From contig NZ_JADLRJ010000006.1 in the NCBI RefSeq assembly GCF_015477355.1, positions 310,001 through 374,000 on the forward strand: a stretch of 64,000 nt of DNA, written 5' to 3'. This DNA comes from Nocardia blacklockiae. GTDB taxonomy: Bacteria > Actinomycetota > Actinomycetes > Mycobacteriales > Mycobacteriaceae. Under the pieces are notes generated by a model. It had not been told where the DNA came from. It saw nothing but the letters and a program-made list of their open reading frames with translations, and searched no databases. Shown piece by piece: positions 8,190 through 17,714 of the stretch. Every line of letters starts with the position of its first letter. Position 1 is the stretch's first letter. A program made the position numbers and the translations under genes.

Positions 8190-8963
8190 TCAGTGTGTGA
8201 GCCAGATGGCCTCGGCGGCAGGGCTGCCCAGGTCCAGGGTGTGGTCGCCGATGCGGATGGCGATGGTGCCCGCGAAATCGCGGCGCTCCACCACCGTGAT
8301 CGGAGTGTCCAGGGCGATGCCGACCGAGTCGAAGTAGCGCAGCATCGCCGGGTCGAAGTCGGAAATCCTTGCCACGCGGCCGGATTCGCCGGCCTGGAAG
8401 GCGCTGAGCTGGCGGGCGGGCGGCGTGGGGACCGCGCCGTCGGCCGAGGGGATGGGGTCGCCGTGCGGGTCGCGGTCCGGGTGGCCGAGTTTGGCGTCGA
8501 TGCGGGCCATCAGCGTCTCGGTGACCGCGTGCTCGAGCACCTCGGCCTCGTCGTGCACCTCGTCCCAGCCGTAGCCGAGCTCGTTGACCAGGAACGTCTC
8601 CAGCAGCCGGTGCCGGCGCACCATCGCCACGGCCGCCCGGCGGCCCTCCTCGGTGAGCGTGATCGACCCGTACCGGGCGTGCTCGACCAGACCCTGATCG
8701 GCGAGCTTGCGCACGGCCTCCGACACCGTCGACGCCGAGACGCCGATGCGTTCGGCGAGCAGCTTCGTCGACACCTTCTCCTGCGACCATTCCTGCGCGG
8801 TCCAGATCACCTTCAGGTAGTCCTGGGCGACCGACGACAGCACCGGCGCCAGATTGGCCTCGCCGCGCCGGGCGGCCGCACGCTCGGCGGCGACGCTCGG
8901 TTCGTGTGTCGCGGCGGGACCGGCCAGCTCGCGGCGGGTGGCGATGTCTCGTTTTCCGGGCAC
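8190..8963 (-). CDS. mntR: DtxR/MntR family metal-dependent repressor
   Basis: This 257-residue DtxR-family regulator has an N-terminal winged helix, with the recognition helix in LAERIGVSASTVSEAVRKLADQGLVEH. A dimerisation and metal-binding domain follows (RRHRLLETFLVNELGYGWDEVHDEAEVLEHAV), then a C-terminal SH3-like FeoA-type domain. The metal ligands expected from the family (Glu and His of the VHDEAEVLEHAV segment) are present. Its position next to ribF, rpsO and pnp matches mycobacterial mntR/sirR, which represses manganese uptake. The start is GTG at 8963, giving a roughly 40-residue N-terminal extension before the winged helix; an internal start is possible. The symbol is inferred from this gene order; an iron role cannot be excluded. 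Confidence 0.82.
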   Translation of the reverse strand: MPGKRDIATRRELAGPAATHEPSVAAERAAARRGEANLAPVLSSVAQDYLKVIWTAQEWSQEKVSTKLLAERIGVSASTVSEAVRKLADQGLVEHARYGSITLTEEGRRAAVAMVRRHRLLETFLVNELGYGWDEVHDEAEVLEHAVTETLMARIDAKLGHPDRDPHGDPIPSADGAVPTPPARQLSAFQAGESGRVARISDFDPAMLRYFDSVGIALDTPITVVERRDFAGTIAIRIGDHTLDLGSPAAEAIWLTH

Positions 8964-9097
8964 CTTCCGAGCTTAGCCGGGGGAACGACCGGTCCGGAGG
9001 AGGCGGCGGATGACGCGAGCGTGACCACCCGCGAAGCCCCGCACCACGCCGCTGTGAACAACCGCACCGCCGAATGCTGTCCGTGACCGGGCTTGCG

Positions 9098-9110
9098 TAG
9101 GCTGCCGGGT
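9098..9110 (+). promoter_or_regulatory. Leaderless promoter of ribF
   Basis: A TAGGCT -10 element at 9098-9103 lies 7 nt before the GTG at 9111, leaving no room for a ribosome-binding site. This supports the GTG as both transcription and translation start. Confidence 0.5.
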
Positions 9111-10079
9111 GTGCAGAGATGGCGAAGTCTCGAGGACATGCCCCCGGACTGGGGCCGGTGCGTGCTCACGATCGGAGTGTTCGACGGTGTGCACCGCGGG
9201 CACGCCCAGTTGATCAGCCGTGCCGTGAAATCCGCCGCGGTCCGCGGCGTCCCCTCGGTGCTGATGACCTTCGACCCGCACCCGATGGAGGTGGTCCGGC
9301 CGGGTTCCCATCCCGCGCAGCTGTCCACGCTGACCCGGCGCGCGGATCTGGTGGAGGAACTGGGCATCGACGTCTTCCTCGTGATGCCGTTCACCCAGGA
9401 CTTCATGAAGCTGACCCCGGCGCGCTACGTGCACGACCTGCTGGTGGAGAAGCTGCACGTGACCGAGGTCGTGATCGGCGACAACTTCACCTTCGGCAAG
9501 AAGGCCGCCGGCACCGTCGAGACCATGCGCGAGCTCGGCGGCCGGTTCGGGTTCGAGGTCGACGGGGTCAAGCTGGTCGGCGAGCACGCGGTCACGTTCT
9601 CCTCCACCTACATTCGCGCCTGCGTGGACGCCGGCGACATGGCCGCCGCGGCCGACGCGCTGGGCCGCCCGCACCGGGTCGAGGGTGTGGTCGTGCACGG
9701 CGACGGCCGCGGCCGCGAACTGGGCTTCCCGACCGCCAACGTGGCGCCGCCGATGCACGCGGCCATCCCCGCCGACGGCGTGTACGCGGGCTGGTTCACC
9801 GTGCTCAGCCCCGGCAAGACGGTCGGCACCACGCTGCCCGGCAAACGGGCCATGGCCGCGATCTCGGTCGGCACCAACCCCACCTTCTCCGGCCGCACCC
9901 GCACCGTCGAGGCCTACGTCCTCGACACCGACGCCGACCTCTACGGCCAGCACGTCGCCGTGGACTTCGTCGAGCACATCCGCGGCCAGAGCCGATTCGA
10001 CTCGATCGATGCCCTGGTCACGGCCATCGGGCAGGACGTGGCACGCACCCGCGAAATCCTCGCCGCCGACGGCGGGTAA
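9111..10079 (+). CDS. ribF: Bifunctional riboflavin kinase / FAD synthetase
   Basis: This 322-residue enzyme phosphorylates riboflavin to FMN and adenylates FMN to FAD. The N-terminal nucleotidyltransferase domain shows TIGVFDGVHRGHAQLI and a TFSSTYIR motif before the linker. The C-terminal riboflavin kinase domain shows RVEGVVVHGDGRGRELGFPTANV, with GFPTAN forming the cation and ATP site, and an ISVGTNPTFSG strand. The start GTG at 9111 follows a leaderless -10 element; a small upstream extension in the same frame would lack that promoter logic. It is divergent from mntR and close to rpsO and pnp, as in mycobacteria. Confidence 0.95.
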   Translation: MQRWRSLEDMPPDWGRCVLTIGVFDGVHRGHAQLISRAVKSAAVRGVPSVLMTFDPHPMEVVRPGSHPAQLSTLTRRADLVEELGIDVFLVMPFTQDFMKLTPARYVHDLLVEKLHVTEVVIGDNFTFGKKAAGTVETMRELGGRFGFEVDGVKLVGEHAVTFSSTYIRACVDAGDMAAAADALGRPHRVEGVVVHGDGRGRELGFPTANVAPPMHAAIPADGVYAGWFTVLSPGKTVGTTLPGKRAMAAISVGTNPTFSGRTRTVEAYVLDTDADLYGQHVAVDFVEHIRGQSRFDSIDALVTAIGQDVARTREILAADGG

Positions 10080-10116
10080 CGACGCCCCATCGCGCCCGTC
10101 ATCCCGGCCGCGCCCT

Positions 10117-10182
10117 GTCATCCCGGCACGCTTTCGGCCGGGATCCACCGCGAGATCCCGGCCAAAAGCGTGCCGGGATGAC
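10117..10182. repeat. REP-like long hairpin (intergenic)
   Basis: Arms beginning GTCATCCCGGCACGC and ending GCGTGCCGGGATGAC pair over about 29 nt with an 8-nt loop (CACCGCGA). Relatives occur at about 51455-51529 as a full hairpin and at 11148-11182 as a partial copy. The element lies between convergent ribF and a hydrolase and could also terminate transcription from both sides. Confidence 0.7.
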
Positions 10183-10202
10183 GGGAGGCATCCTTGGGGG
10201 CG

Positions 10203-11021
10203 TCATTCCTTCATGAAGTCCAGGACGGCCGCGTTGATGTCGGCCGCGTGCGTGACGTAGAGCCCGTGCCCTGCGGTCGGCAGTTCCGTCAACCGTGCGT
10301 TCGGCAGCAGGCGGACGGCGACGCGGCTGGTCGGATCGATCGGAATGGATTGGTCGGCGAGGCCGTGGATCAGGAGAACGGGCACGGTGATGTCGGCCAG
10401 TTCGGCACGCAGGTCGGTGTCGATCACCGCCTCCTGCACCCGGATCGCGGCCCAGTGCGTGGCCGACAGGCAGCGCCGGACCTCCTGCTCGATGAGCGCG
10501 GGGGAGACGTCGTTGCCGAGATGGGTGGCGAAATAGCCCTGGGCGCGGTCGGCCATCCACTTGGCGCGGTCGGCGCGCAGCGCGGCCATGGACGCGGCCA
10601 GCAGTTCGTCCGGCACGCCCGCCGGGTGGTCCTCGGCCCACCGCAGCCGCGGCATCGCGGGGGCCAGCAGCGCCACCCGCCGCACCCGGTCCTGCCCGTG
10701 CCGCGCGAGGTAGTGCATCGCCTCCGCGCCGCCGGTCGAGTGCGCGACCAGGGTGACCTCGGTGAGATCCAGGTGTTCGAGCAGCGCGGCCACGTCGTCG
10801 GCGCGGGTGTCGGCGTCGTAGCCGGTCGCCGGACGGTCCGAACGGCCGTGGCCGCGGCGGTCGAGCAGCACGCAGCGGTAGCCGCGCTCGGCGAAGAAGG
10901 GGACCTGCTGCTCCCACATCTCGGTGTTCAGCGACCACCCGGCGAGGAAGACGATCGGCGTGCCGGTGCCGTACTCCTCGTAGGCCAGGGTGGTTCCGTC
11001 GGTGGTCCGGAAGTGCGGCAT
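10203..11021 (-). CDS. Alpha/beta hydrolase (haloperoxidase/esterase-like)
   Basis: This 272-residue alpha/beta-hydrolase has the oxyanion HG-like segment FLAGWSLNTEMWE, the nucleophile elbow VAHSTGGAEA (Ser in H-S-T-G-G), an acid residue in VLLIHGLADQSIPID, and the catalytic His in LPTAGHGLYVTH. This arrangement matches non-haem chloroperoxidase-like esterases that hydrolyse small esters or peroxyacids. The start ATG at 11021 follows GAAGGAG; an in-frame extension upstream has no such signal. It stands alone between ribF and rpsO, a place where mycobacteria have no such gene, so it looks like an insertion into the core block. The substrate is not predictable. Confidence 0.8.
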   Translation of the reverse strand: MPHFRTTDGTTLAYEEYGTGTPIVFLAGWSLNTEMWEQQVPFFAERGYRCVLLDRRGHGRSDRPATGYDADTRADDVAALLEHLDLTEVTLVAHSTGGAEAMHYLARHGQDRVRRVALLAPAMPRLRWAEDHPAGVPDELLAASMAALRADRAKWMADRAQGYFATHLGNDVSPALIEQEVRRCLSATHWAAIRVQEAVIDTDLRAELADITVPVLLIHGLADQSIPIDPTSRVAVRLLPNARLTELPTAGHGLYVTHAADINAAVLDFMKE

Positions 11022-11147
11022 CGTGGTGACTCCTTCGTAATCGGCGTTGCGAGAACAAGATTCGCAGCGCGCCGGACCAGAGTCGATTACGCGCGAGGTA
11101 ATGGGAGCGGTTACGGCCACACCACGCATCCTCGATATCCCCGCCCC

Positions 11148-11182
11148 GTCATTCCGGGAGGACGGGTGCGTGCCGGGATGGC
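11148..11182. repeat. Partial REP-like element
   Basis: GTCATTCCGGGAGGACGGG followed by TGCGTGCCGGGATGGC is a decayed copy of the hairpin at 10117-10182. It lies about 130 nt before rpsO, upstream of its likely -10 at 11219-11224 (TAGGCT). Confidence 0.45.
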
Positions 11183-11314
11183 AGGCCGGGGCGATTCGGT
11201 TGCTCGGGACCCGTCCGGTAGGCTGGCTCGTCGGGTTTGCTGCGGTCCGCGGCGGCGCCCGCCCGGGTCTTCCCGGTTCTTCCGAGCGCGGACTGGAATA
11301 TCAGGAGTGAATTC

Positions 11315-11584
11315 GTGGCGCTGACCACCGAGCAGAAGAAGGCGATCCTCGCCGAGTACGGAGTGCACGAGAAGGACACCGGTTCGCCGGAGGCCCAGAT
11401 CGCGCTGCTGACCAAGCGCATCTCCGACATCACCGAGCACCTCAAGAAGCACAAGCACGATCACCACACCCGCCACGGCCTGATGCAGCTCATCGGCCGT
11501 CGCAAGCGCCTGTCGAAGTACCTGCAGGACAACGACATCGAGCGTTACCGTGCGCTGATCGAGCGGCTCGGACTGCGTCGCTGA
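11315..11584 (+). CDS. rpsO: 30S ribosomal protein S15
   Basis: This 89-residue protein matches S15 along its full length: [20 protein letters not shown], the [11 protein letters not shown] helix, the [12 protein letters not shown] loop that contacts 16S rRNA, and the [12 protein letters not shown] segment. S15 binds the central domain of 16S rRNA early in small-subunit assembly. The start GTG at 11315 has AGGAG 8 nt upstream; the open frame further left is not part of the protein. A TAGGCT -10 lies about 90 nt upstream. It precedes pnp, the order seen in many bacteria. Confidence 0.98.
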   Translation: MALTTEQKKAILAEYGVHEKDTGSPEAQIALLTKRISDITEHLKKHKHDHHTRHGLMQLIGRRKRLSKYLQDNDIERYRALIERLGLRR

Positions 11585-11624
11585 CGCACGCGGACACACG
11601 ATCTGCGCAGGCAGTTCGCCAGAC

Positions 11625-11659
11625 AGCCGGCGGGGAGGCTTAGAATCTCCCCGTCGGCT
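11625..11659 (+). terminator. rpsO-pnp intercistronic stem-loop
   Basis: Arms AGCCGGCGGGGAG (11625-11637) and CTCCCCGTCGGCT (11647-11659) pair over 13 positions, one of them G-U, with a 9-nt loop. It lies 41 nt after rpsO, with no strong U-run, so it may be a weak terminator or a processing and stability element. The rest of the 342-nt gap to pnp shows no gene. Confidence 0.55.
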
Positions 11660-11926
11660 AGTCGTGTGTAGGGATCGACCGGTTCCACGCACGGCGACGA
11701 CACAGCCGTACGCACCCGTCGCGTGGCGTCGGTCTTCGGTAGTGGCTTTTCGGCACGACAGCCCGGAGAGCTTCGATCGATGACCGCCTCCGCGTTGCCG
11801 CTTCCAAGGGGAATCGACCGGGTGTGCGCGCCGCGACGCGCGCCCGAGCCCGGGTACGGCTGACGACAGCTGGATCGCGCGTACCTGCGCTGGATCCGGC
11901 GAGACGAGAGGTTGAGAAGAGAAAAA

Positions 11927-14203
11927 ATGTCAGACACTGTGACCAGCTCCGCCGTCGAGGTCGAACCCGGTGTGTTCGAATCGGTGGCCCTGATCGACAA
12001 CGGCAGCTACGGCACCCGCACCGTCCGGTTCGAGACCGGGCGTCTGGCCAAGCAGGCCGCCGGCTCCGTCGTCGCCTACCTGGACGACGAGACCATGCTG
12101 CTGTCGGCCACCTCGGCCGGCAAGCAGCCCAAGGACCAGTTCGATTTCTTCCCGCTGACGGTCGACGTCGAGGAGCGGATGTACGCCGCGGGCCGCATCC
12201 CCGGCTCGTTCTTCCGCCGCGAGGGCCGCCCGTCCACCGACGCGATCCTCACCTGCCGCCTGATCGACCGCCCGCTGCGCCCGTCGTTCGTCGACGGCCT
12301 GCGCAACGAGATCCAGGTCGTCGTGACGGTCATGAGCCTGGACCCCAAGGACCTGTACGACGTCGTCGCGATCAACGCGGCCTCGGCGTCCACCCAGATC
12401 GCGGGCCTGCCCTTCTCGGGTCCGGTCGGCGGCGTGCGGGTGGCGCTGATCGAGGGCCAGTGGGTGGCGTTCCCGACCGTCGAGCAGCTCGAGGGCGCCG
12501 TGTTCGACATGGTCGTGGCCGGCCGCGTGGTCGACTCCGGCGATGTCGCGATCATGATGGTCGAGGCCGAGGCCACCGAGAACGTGATCAGCCTGGTCGA
12601 GGGCGGCGCGCAGGCGCCGACCGAGACGGTGGTCGCCGAGGGCCTCGAGGCCGCCAAGCCGTTCATCGCCCGCCTGTGCAAGGCGCAGCAGGACCTGGCC
12701 CAGCTGGCGTCGAAGCCGACCGAGGACTTCCCGCTGTTCCCGCCCTACGAGCAGGACGTCTACACCGCCGTCGAGGGCACCGCGAAGAACCCGCTAAGCG
12801 AGGCGCTGTCCATCGCGAGCAAGCAGGAGCGCGAGGAGAAGATCGACGAGATCAAGCTCTCCGTGCTGTCGAGCCTCGCCGAGGATTTCGTGGGCCGGGA
12901 GAAGGAGATCGGCGCGGCGTTCCGCTCGGTCACCAAGAAGCTGGTGCGCCAGCGCATCCTGTCCGACGGTTTCCGCATCGACGGCCGCGGGCTGGCCGAC
13001 ATCCGCGCGCTGTCGGCCGAGGTCGCCGTGGTCCCGCGGGCGCACGGCTCGGCGCTGTTCGAGCGCGGCGAGACCCAGATCCTCGGCGTCACCACGCTCG
13101 ACATGGTGAAGATGGCGCAGCAGGTCGACTCGCTCGGCCCGGAGACCTCCAAGCGCTACATGCACCACTACAACTTCCCGCCGTATTCGACCGGTGAGAC
13201 CGGCCGCGTCGGCTCCCCGAAGCGCCGCGAGATCGGCCACGGCGCGCTCGCCGAGCGGGCGCTGGTGCCGGTGCTGCCCTCGCAGGAGGAGTTCCCGTAC
13301 GCCATCCGGCAGGTGTCGGAGGCGTTGAGCTCCAACGGTTCCACCTCGATGGGTTCGGTGTGCGCCTCGACGCTGGCGCTGCTGAACGCCGGTGTGCCGC
13401 TGAAGGCTCCGGTCGCCGGCATCGCGATGGGCCTGGTGTCCGACGCGGTCCGCAACGACCAGGGCGAGGAGGAGACCCGCTACGTCGCGCTGACCGACAT
13501 CCTCGGCGCCGAGGACGCCTTCGGCGACATGGACTTCAAGGTCGCCGGCACCCGCGAGTTCGTCACCGCGCTGCAGCTCGACACCAAGCTGGACGGCATC
13601 CCCTCCAAGGTGCTGGCCGGTGCGCTGAGCCAGGCCCGCGACGCGCGCATCACCATCCTGGACGTGATGGCCGAGGCCATCGCCACCCCGGACGAGATGA
13701 GCCCGTACGCGCCGCGCGTCACCGCGATCAAGATCCCGGTCGACAAGATCGGCGAGGTGATCGGGCCCAAGGGCAAGGTCATCAACCAGATCACCGAGGA
13801 CACCGGCGCCAACATCTCCATCGAGGACGACGGCACCGTGTTCGTCGGCGCCACCGACGGCCCGTCCGCGCAGTCGGCGATCGACGCCATCAACGCGATC
13901 GCCAACCCGCAGATGCCGAAGGTGGGCGAGCGGTTCCTGGGCACGGTCGTCAAGACCACTGCCTTCGGCGCGTTCGTCTCGCTGCTGCCGGGTCGCGACG
14001 GTCTGGTGCACATCTCGAAGCTGGGCAACGGCAAGCGGGTCGCGAAGGTCGAGGACGTGGTGAACGTCGGCGACAAGATTCGCGTCGAGATCGCCGACAT
14101 CGACAACCGGGGCAAGATCTCCCTGGTGCCGGTGGAAGAGGAGGACGCGGCCGACAGCGCCGCTTCCGACAACACTGCTGCGGTCGAGGCCGGTGCCGAG
14201 TAA
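11927..14203 (+). CDS. pnp: Polyribonucleotide nucleotidyltransferase (guanosine pentaphosphate synthetase)
   Basis: This 758-residue PNPase degrades RNA 3' to 5' phosphorolytically; actinobacterial versions have also been described as GpsI. Two RNase PH-like domains are visible: the first with [30 protein letters not shown], the second with the [13 protein letters not shown] loop, the [12 protein letters not shown] segment and [17 protein letters not shown] with catalytic acidic residues. A C-terminal KH domain ([16 protein letters not shown]) and an S1 domain ([31 protein letters not shown]) follow. The start ATG at 11927 follows GAGAAGAG. The long leader after rpsO may carry its own promoter and an autoregulatory hairpin. 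Confidence 0.97.
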   Translation: MSDTVTSSAVEVEPGVFESVALIDNGSYGTRTVRFETGRLAKQAAGSVVAYLDDETMLLSATSAGKQPKDQFDFFPLTVDVEERMYAAGRIPGSFFRREGRPSTDAILTCRLIDRPLRPSFVDGLRNEIQVVVTVMSLDPKDLYDVVAINAASASTQIAGLPFSGPVGGVRVALIEGQWVAFPTVEQLEGAVFDMVVAGRVVDSGDVAIMMVEAEATENVISLVEGGAQAPTETVVAEGLEAAKPFIARLCKAQQDLAQLASKPTEDFPLFPPYEQDVYTAVEGTAKNPLSEALSIASKQEREEKIDEIKLSVLSSLAEDFVGREKEIGAAFRSVTKKLVRQRILSDGFRIDGRGLADIRALSAEVAVVPRAHGSALFERGETQILGVTTLDMVKMAQQVDSLGPETSKRYMHHYNFPPYSTGETGRVGSPKRREIGHGALAERALVPVLPSQEEFPYAIRQVSEALSSNGSTSMGSVCASTLALLNAGVPLKAPVAGIAMGLVSDAVRNDQGEEETRYVALTDILGAEDAFGDMDFKVAGTREFVTALQLDTKLDGIPSKVLAGALSQARDARITILDVMAEAIATPDEMSPYAPRVTAIKIPVDKIGEVIGPKGKVINQITEDTGANISIEDDGTVFVGATDGPSAQSAIDAINAIANPQMPKVGERFLGTVVKTTAFGAFVSLLPGRDGLVHISKLGNGKRVAKVEDVVNVGDKIRVEIADIDNRGKISLVPVEEEDAADSAASDNTAAVEAGAE

Positions 14204-15593
14204 TCATTTCGGTGTGACGAAGAAGAAGACAGCGCCCCCCTCGCTCGTGACCGAGCAGGGGGGTTCTTCGCTACGACTCGCTCCGCCCGACGCCCCGCTC
14301 GCCGACGCCGGCGTGCGGCGCACGGTGCTGCCCGGCGGGCTGCGCATCGTGACCGAGCACGTGCCGGGCGTGCGGTCCGCGTCCGTCGGCGTATGGGTCG
14401 GGGTGGGGTCGCGCGACGAGGGCCCGACGGTGGCGGGCGCCGCGCATTTCCTCGAGCATCTGCTGTTCAAGCAGACCCCGACCCGATCCGCGCTGGACAT
14501 CGCGCAGGCCATGGACGCGGTCGGCGGCGAGCTGAACGCGTTCACCGCCAAGGAGCAGACCTGCTACTACGCGCACGTGCTGGACGAGGATCTGCCGCTG
14601 GCGGTGGATCTGGTGTCGGACGTGGTGCTCAACGGGCTGTGCCGGGCCGAGGACGTGGCGGTCGAGCGGCAGGTGGTGCTCGAGGAGATCTCGATGCGCG
14701 ACGACGACCCGGAGGACATGGTCGGCGACGCGTTCCTCACCGCGCTGTTCGGCGATCATCCCGTCGGGCGGCCGGTGATCGGCACGGTCGAATCCATCGA
14801 GGGGATGACCGCGGCGCAGTTGCGCGGATTCCATCTGCGCCGGTACCGCCCGGAGCGGATGGTGGTCGCGGTGGCGGGCAATGTCGAGCACGAGCACACG
14901 GTGGAGTTGATCCGGCGCGCGTTCGCCGGGCGGCTCGAGCCCGGCCGCGAACCCGCGCCGCGGCGCGAGGGCCACTTCCGGCCGCGGGCGCAGCCGCAGT
15001 TGCAGCGCATCTACCGCGACAGCGAACAGGCGCACCTGGTGTTCGGCGTGCGCGCGTTCGGGCGGCACGAGGGCACCCGGCGCTGGCCGCTGTCGGTGCT
15101 CAACACGGTGCTCGGCGGCGGGCTCAGTTCGCGGCTGTTCCAGCGCATCCGGGAGGAGCGCGGCCTGGCGTACTCGGTGTACTCCAGCGTCGACACCTTC
15201 GCCGACACGGGCGCCTTCTCGGTGTATCTGGGCTGCCAGCCCGAAAACCTCGGGCAGGTGGCGGGTTTGGCGCGCGAGGTGCTCGAAGAAGCTGCCGACG
15301 GCGGCATCACCGACGCCGAATGCGCCCGCGCCAAGGGCTCCCTGCGCGGCGGCCTCGTGCTCGGCCTGGAGGACTCCGGCTCCCGCATGAACCGCATCGG
15401 CCGCAGCGAACTCAGCTACGGCAACCACCGCAGCGTCTCCGACACCCTCGCCCGCATCGACGCGGTCACCACCGCCGAGGTCTCCGCCATAGCCCGCACC
15501 CTCCTCTCCCGCCCCTTCGCGGTCTCGGTGGCGGGCCCCTACCGCCGCACCCGAGACCTCCCCGCCGCGGTCCGAAAACTGGTGCGCGACTGA
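14193..15593 (+). CDS. M16 family zinc protease (PepR-like)
   Basis: This 466-residue M16 metalloprotease resembles mitochondrial processing peptidase. The inverted zinc motif HFLEHLLF gives His85, Glu88 and His89, and the downstream glutamate lies in the [17 protein letters not shown]...[10 protein letters not shown] region. The C-terminal half keeps the glycine-rich [27 protein letters not shown] motif. The GTG at 14193 overlaps the pnp stop by 11 nt, implying coupling; an in-frame GTG at 14214 just after pnp is an alternative. The gene follows pnp as in mycobacteria. It probably cleaves small or misfolded peptides; the substrate is unknown. Confidence 0.9.
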   Translation: MPSNHFGVTKKKTAPPSLVTEQGGSSLRLAPPDAPLADAGVRRTVLPGGLRIVTEHVPGVRSASVGVWVGVGSRDEGPTVAGAAHFLEHLLFKQTPTRSALDIAQAMDAVGGELNAFTAKEQTCYYAHVLDEDLPLAVDLVSDVVLNGLCRAEDVAVERQVVLEEISMRDDDPEDMVGDAFLTALFGDHPVGRPVIGTVESIEGMTAAQLRGFHLRRYRPERMVVAVAGNVEHEHTVELIRRAFAGRLEPGREPAPRREGHFRPRAQPQLQRIYRDSEQAHLVFGVRAFGRHEGTRRWPLSVLNTVLGGGLSSRLFQRIREERGLAYSVYSSVDTFADTGAFSVYLGCQPENLGQVAGLAREVLEEAADGGITDAECARAKGSLRGGLVLGLEDSGSRMNRIGRSELSYGNHRSVSDTLARIDAVTTAEVSAIARTLLSRPFAVSVAGPYRRTRDLPAAVRKLVRD

Positions 15594-15614
15594 GGGTTCG
15601 CGTGCCGGTCCTCG

Positions 15615-16013
15615 TTATCCCGTTGTGATGACCGGGGTTTCGTGGACCGAGCGCCAGGTGTAGAGCTGGCCGTCGGTGCGGAGGACGGCGGTCACTCGGC
15701 GTTTGGTGGTGGTGCCGGCGTAGTGGTTCTCGGCGGCGAAGCGGACTACGACCAGGCCGGTGGCGCGGGCTATCTCGGTGACCTCGGAGATCTCGATCTC
15801 CAGGCCGGGCTGGGCGTTGCGGGCGGACCAGAGGCCCGCGAGCATCGCGTCGCGGTCGACGGCGTCGCCGGTGGTGACCACGGAGGTGAAACCGTCGTCC
15901 AGGGCGTTGGCGAAACGGTCGAAGACCTTGGGCGGCGCGTCGGAACCCAGCCACTCGGCGAGGTCGGAGTGCAGATCCACGACCACGTCGGCGAGTTCGG
16001 AGATCGGGGACAT
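15615..16013 (-). CDS. SnoaL-like / DUF4440 NTF2-fold protein
   Basis: This 132-residue protein reads as an NTF2-like fold: an N-terminal helix pair followed by strands such as GLVVVRFAAENHYAG and RRVTAVLRTDGQLYTWRSVHET. Such proteins bind or transform small hydrophobic molecules or act as accessory domains; no catalytic pattern is clear. Its ATG at 16011-16013 directly abuts the stop of the ArsR gene (TAG-ATG), so the two are translationally coupled. The pair is divergent from an MFS exporter, which suggests that the ArsR regulator senses a compound that this protein modifies or binds and the transporter exports. Confidence 0.7.
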   Translation of the reverse strand: MSPISELADVVVDLHSDLAEWLGSDAPPKVFDRFANALDDGFTSVVTTGDAVDRDAMLAGLWSARNAQPGLEIEISEVTEIARATGLVVVRFAAENHYAGTTTKRRVTAVLRTDGQLYTWRSVHETPVITTG

Positions 16014-16343
16014 CTAGCGCTTCGGCTCGGCGCGGTTGGCCGCGCCCACGACGGCGTCCAGCAGGCCGGGCAGTTCCCGGTCGACCTCCTCGGTGCGCAG
16101 CCGGGCGTAGGTCTGGCCGTCCTCGACGATCTTCTCCGTAAGGCCCGCCTGGCGCAGCGTCTTCAGGTGGTGCGTCGCGGTCGACTTGTTGATCGTGTCG
16201 TAGAGCTGACCGCAGCGCACCGCGGTGCCGGCGTTGGCCAGCCGCCGCACCATCTCCAGGCGCACGGGATCGTGCAGCGCGTCGAGCACGGTCTGCACCG
16301 CGGCGACCGGGAACGCCTCCACGACGCGTTTGGCGTCCGTCAT
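16014..16343 (-). CDS. ArsR-type winged-helix regulator
   Basis: This 109-residue regulator contains one winged helix: VLDALHDPVRLEMVRRL, then the recognition region INKSTATHHLKTLRQAGLTEKIVEDGQTYARL. No metal-binding cysteine motif (such as ELCVCDL) is seen, so it probably responds to an organic ligand or a redox signal. It is divergent from the MFS gene. Two inverted copies of GGTTTGAT flank that promoter (16360-16367 and 16408-16415) and are good operator candidates. The SnoaL-like gene follows with no spacer. Confidence 0.82.
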   Translation of the reverse strand: MTDAKRVVEAFPVAAVQTVLDALHDPVRLEMVRRLANAGTAVRCGQLYDTINKSTATHHLKTLRQAGLTEKIVEDGQTYARLRTEEVDRELPGLLDAVVGAANRAEPKR

Positions 16344-16359
16344 GATCTACCTCACTGAC

Positions 16360-16415
16360 GGTTTGATGGGAATCGTACCGGGGTTAGGGTTGTTGGGTTC
16401 GATCGCAATCAAACC
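16360..16415. promoter_or_regulatory. ArsR operator pair
   Basis: GGTTTGAT at 16360-16367 and its reverse complement ATCAAACC at 16408-16415 form an inverted pair between the divergent ArsR and MFS genes. The 40-nt gap is large for one dimer, so each arm may be a half of a separate site. Confidence 0.45.
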
Positions 16416-16433
16416 TACCCGATGGAGGGACCG

Positions 16434-17660
16434 ATGGCAGCGAGTGTGGCTGTTACCCCGGTCGCGCGGACGACGCAACCCTGGGCCTATGCCTTGATCC
16501 TGGCCGCCAGCGGCGTCGCGCTCGGAGTGTCCGGCGCGCCCGCGCCGTTGTACGGGCTGTACCAGAAGCAGTGGCATTTCACGCCTTTGACCACCACCGT
16601 CGTCTTCGCGGTGTACGCGATCGCCGCCCTGGCCGCGGTGCTGGTGTCCGGGAAGATCTCCGATGTGGTCGGCCGCAAGCCGGTGCTGCTCGGCGCGATC
16701 GCCACCATGGTCGTCGGGCTGGTGGTGTTCCTGCTCGCCGACAATGTCGCGATGCTGCTGGTTGCCCGCGCGCTGCACGGCGTCGCGGTCGGGGCGACCG
16801 TGGTGTCCGGTGCGGCCGCGCTGCTGGATCTGCGTCCCGAACGCGGTGCGCGGTCCGGGCAGTTGACCGGAGTGGCGTTCAATGTCGGCATGGCCGTGGC
16901 GATTCTGGGTTCGGCCCTGCTGGCGCAGTACGTGCCGCATCCGCTGCGCACGCCCTACCTGGTGATCACCGTGGTCTGCGTGGTGATCGGAATCGGCGTC
17001 GTGGCGATGCGGGAGACCCACACCAAACGGGTGTCGGGACCGATCCGGATCGCCAGACCCGCTGTGCCGCAAGAGATTCGCGCCGACTTCTGGTTCTCGG
17101 CGCTGGGTGTGATGGCGGCCTGGTCGGTGCTGGGCGTGCTGCTGTCGCTGTATCCGGCGCTGGCGGCGGAGAAGACCGGTGTGCACAACCTGGTCTTCGG
17201 CGGCGCGGTGGTCGCCTCCACTGCGACGGCGGGCGCGCTGGCGCAACTGTTCGCGACGGGAATTCCGGCGCGGCGGGCGGCGATCGGCGGCGACACCGGC
17301 ATGGCGATCGCCCTGCTGCTGACCATTCCCGCTCTCGCCACGCACAACTGGGCGGTCGTGTTGGTTGCGGGCGTGCTGCTGGGCGGCACCTTCGGGCTCG
17401 GGTTCGGTGGTTCGCTGCGGCACCTGTCGAACGTTGTGCCGCACCACAAGCGGGGTGAGACCATGTCGGCCTACTACCTGCTCGCCTACACGTCGATGGC
17501 GTTGCCGACGATCGTGGCCGGGTGGGCGGCGACCACCTGGGGGATGGGGACGGTGTTCCCGTGGTTCGTGCTGGTGGTCGCGGCGGCGTGCCTGGTGGCG
17601 GCGGCCATCGGGCTGCGCGGCAGCCGGGCGGCGGTGGCCGCGGAAGCCTCGCGGGCGTAA
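16434..17660 (+). CDS. MFS transporter (efflux type)
   Basis: This 408-residue major facilitator has about 12 hydrophobic segments. The loop 2-3 signature GKISDVVGRKPVLLG and the drug-exporter-like GVSGAPAPLYGLYQKQWHF segment after helix 1 are visible, so it is likely a proton-driven exporter in the cytoplasmic membrane. Of two in-frame ATGs (16422 and 16434), the second is favoured because GGAGGGACCG stands just before it. It is divergent from the ArsR/SnoaL pair and probably derepressed with it. A hairpin terminator follows at 17662-17699. The substrate is unknown. Confidence 0.85.
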   Translation: MAASVAVTPVARTTQPWAYALILAASGVALGVSGAPAPLYGLYQKQWHFTPLTTTVVFAVYAIAALAAVLVSGKISDVVGRKPVLLGAIATMVVGLVVFLLADNVAMLLVARALHGVAVGATVVSGAAALLDLRPERGARSGQLTGVAFNVGMAVAILGSALLAQYVPHPLRTPYLVITVVCVVIGIGVVAMRETHTKRVSGPIRIARPAVPQEIRADFWFSALGVMAAWSVLGVLLSLYPALAAEKTGVHNLVFGGAVVASTATAGALAQLFATGIPARRAAIGGDTGMAIALLLTIPALATHNWAVVLVAGVLLGGTFGLGFGGSLRHLSNVVPHHKRGETMSAYYLLAYTSMALPTIVAGWAATTWGMGTVFPWFVLVVAAACLVAAAIGLRGSRAAVAAEASRA

Positions 17661-17661
17661 C

Positions 17662-17699
17662 GGAAGTCGCCGCTCACCCTGCCGTGGGCGGCGATTTCC
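17662..17699 (+). terminator. Hairpin after MFS gene
   Basis: Arms GGAAGTCGCCGC and GCGGCGATTTCC pair at 11 of 12 positions over a 14-nt loop, directly after the MFS stop and just before the next gene's promoter. Confidence 0.6.
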
Positions 17700-17714
17700 G
17701 GCTACCATGCGGCT

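Noticed and set aside
10080-10260. Frames containing SRPKACRDD-type peptides at several places
   Set aside because: These are translations of the REP-like hairpin and recur wherever the hairpin occurs.
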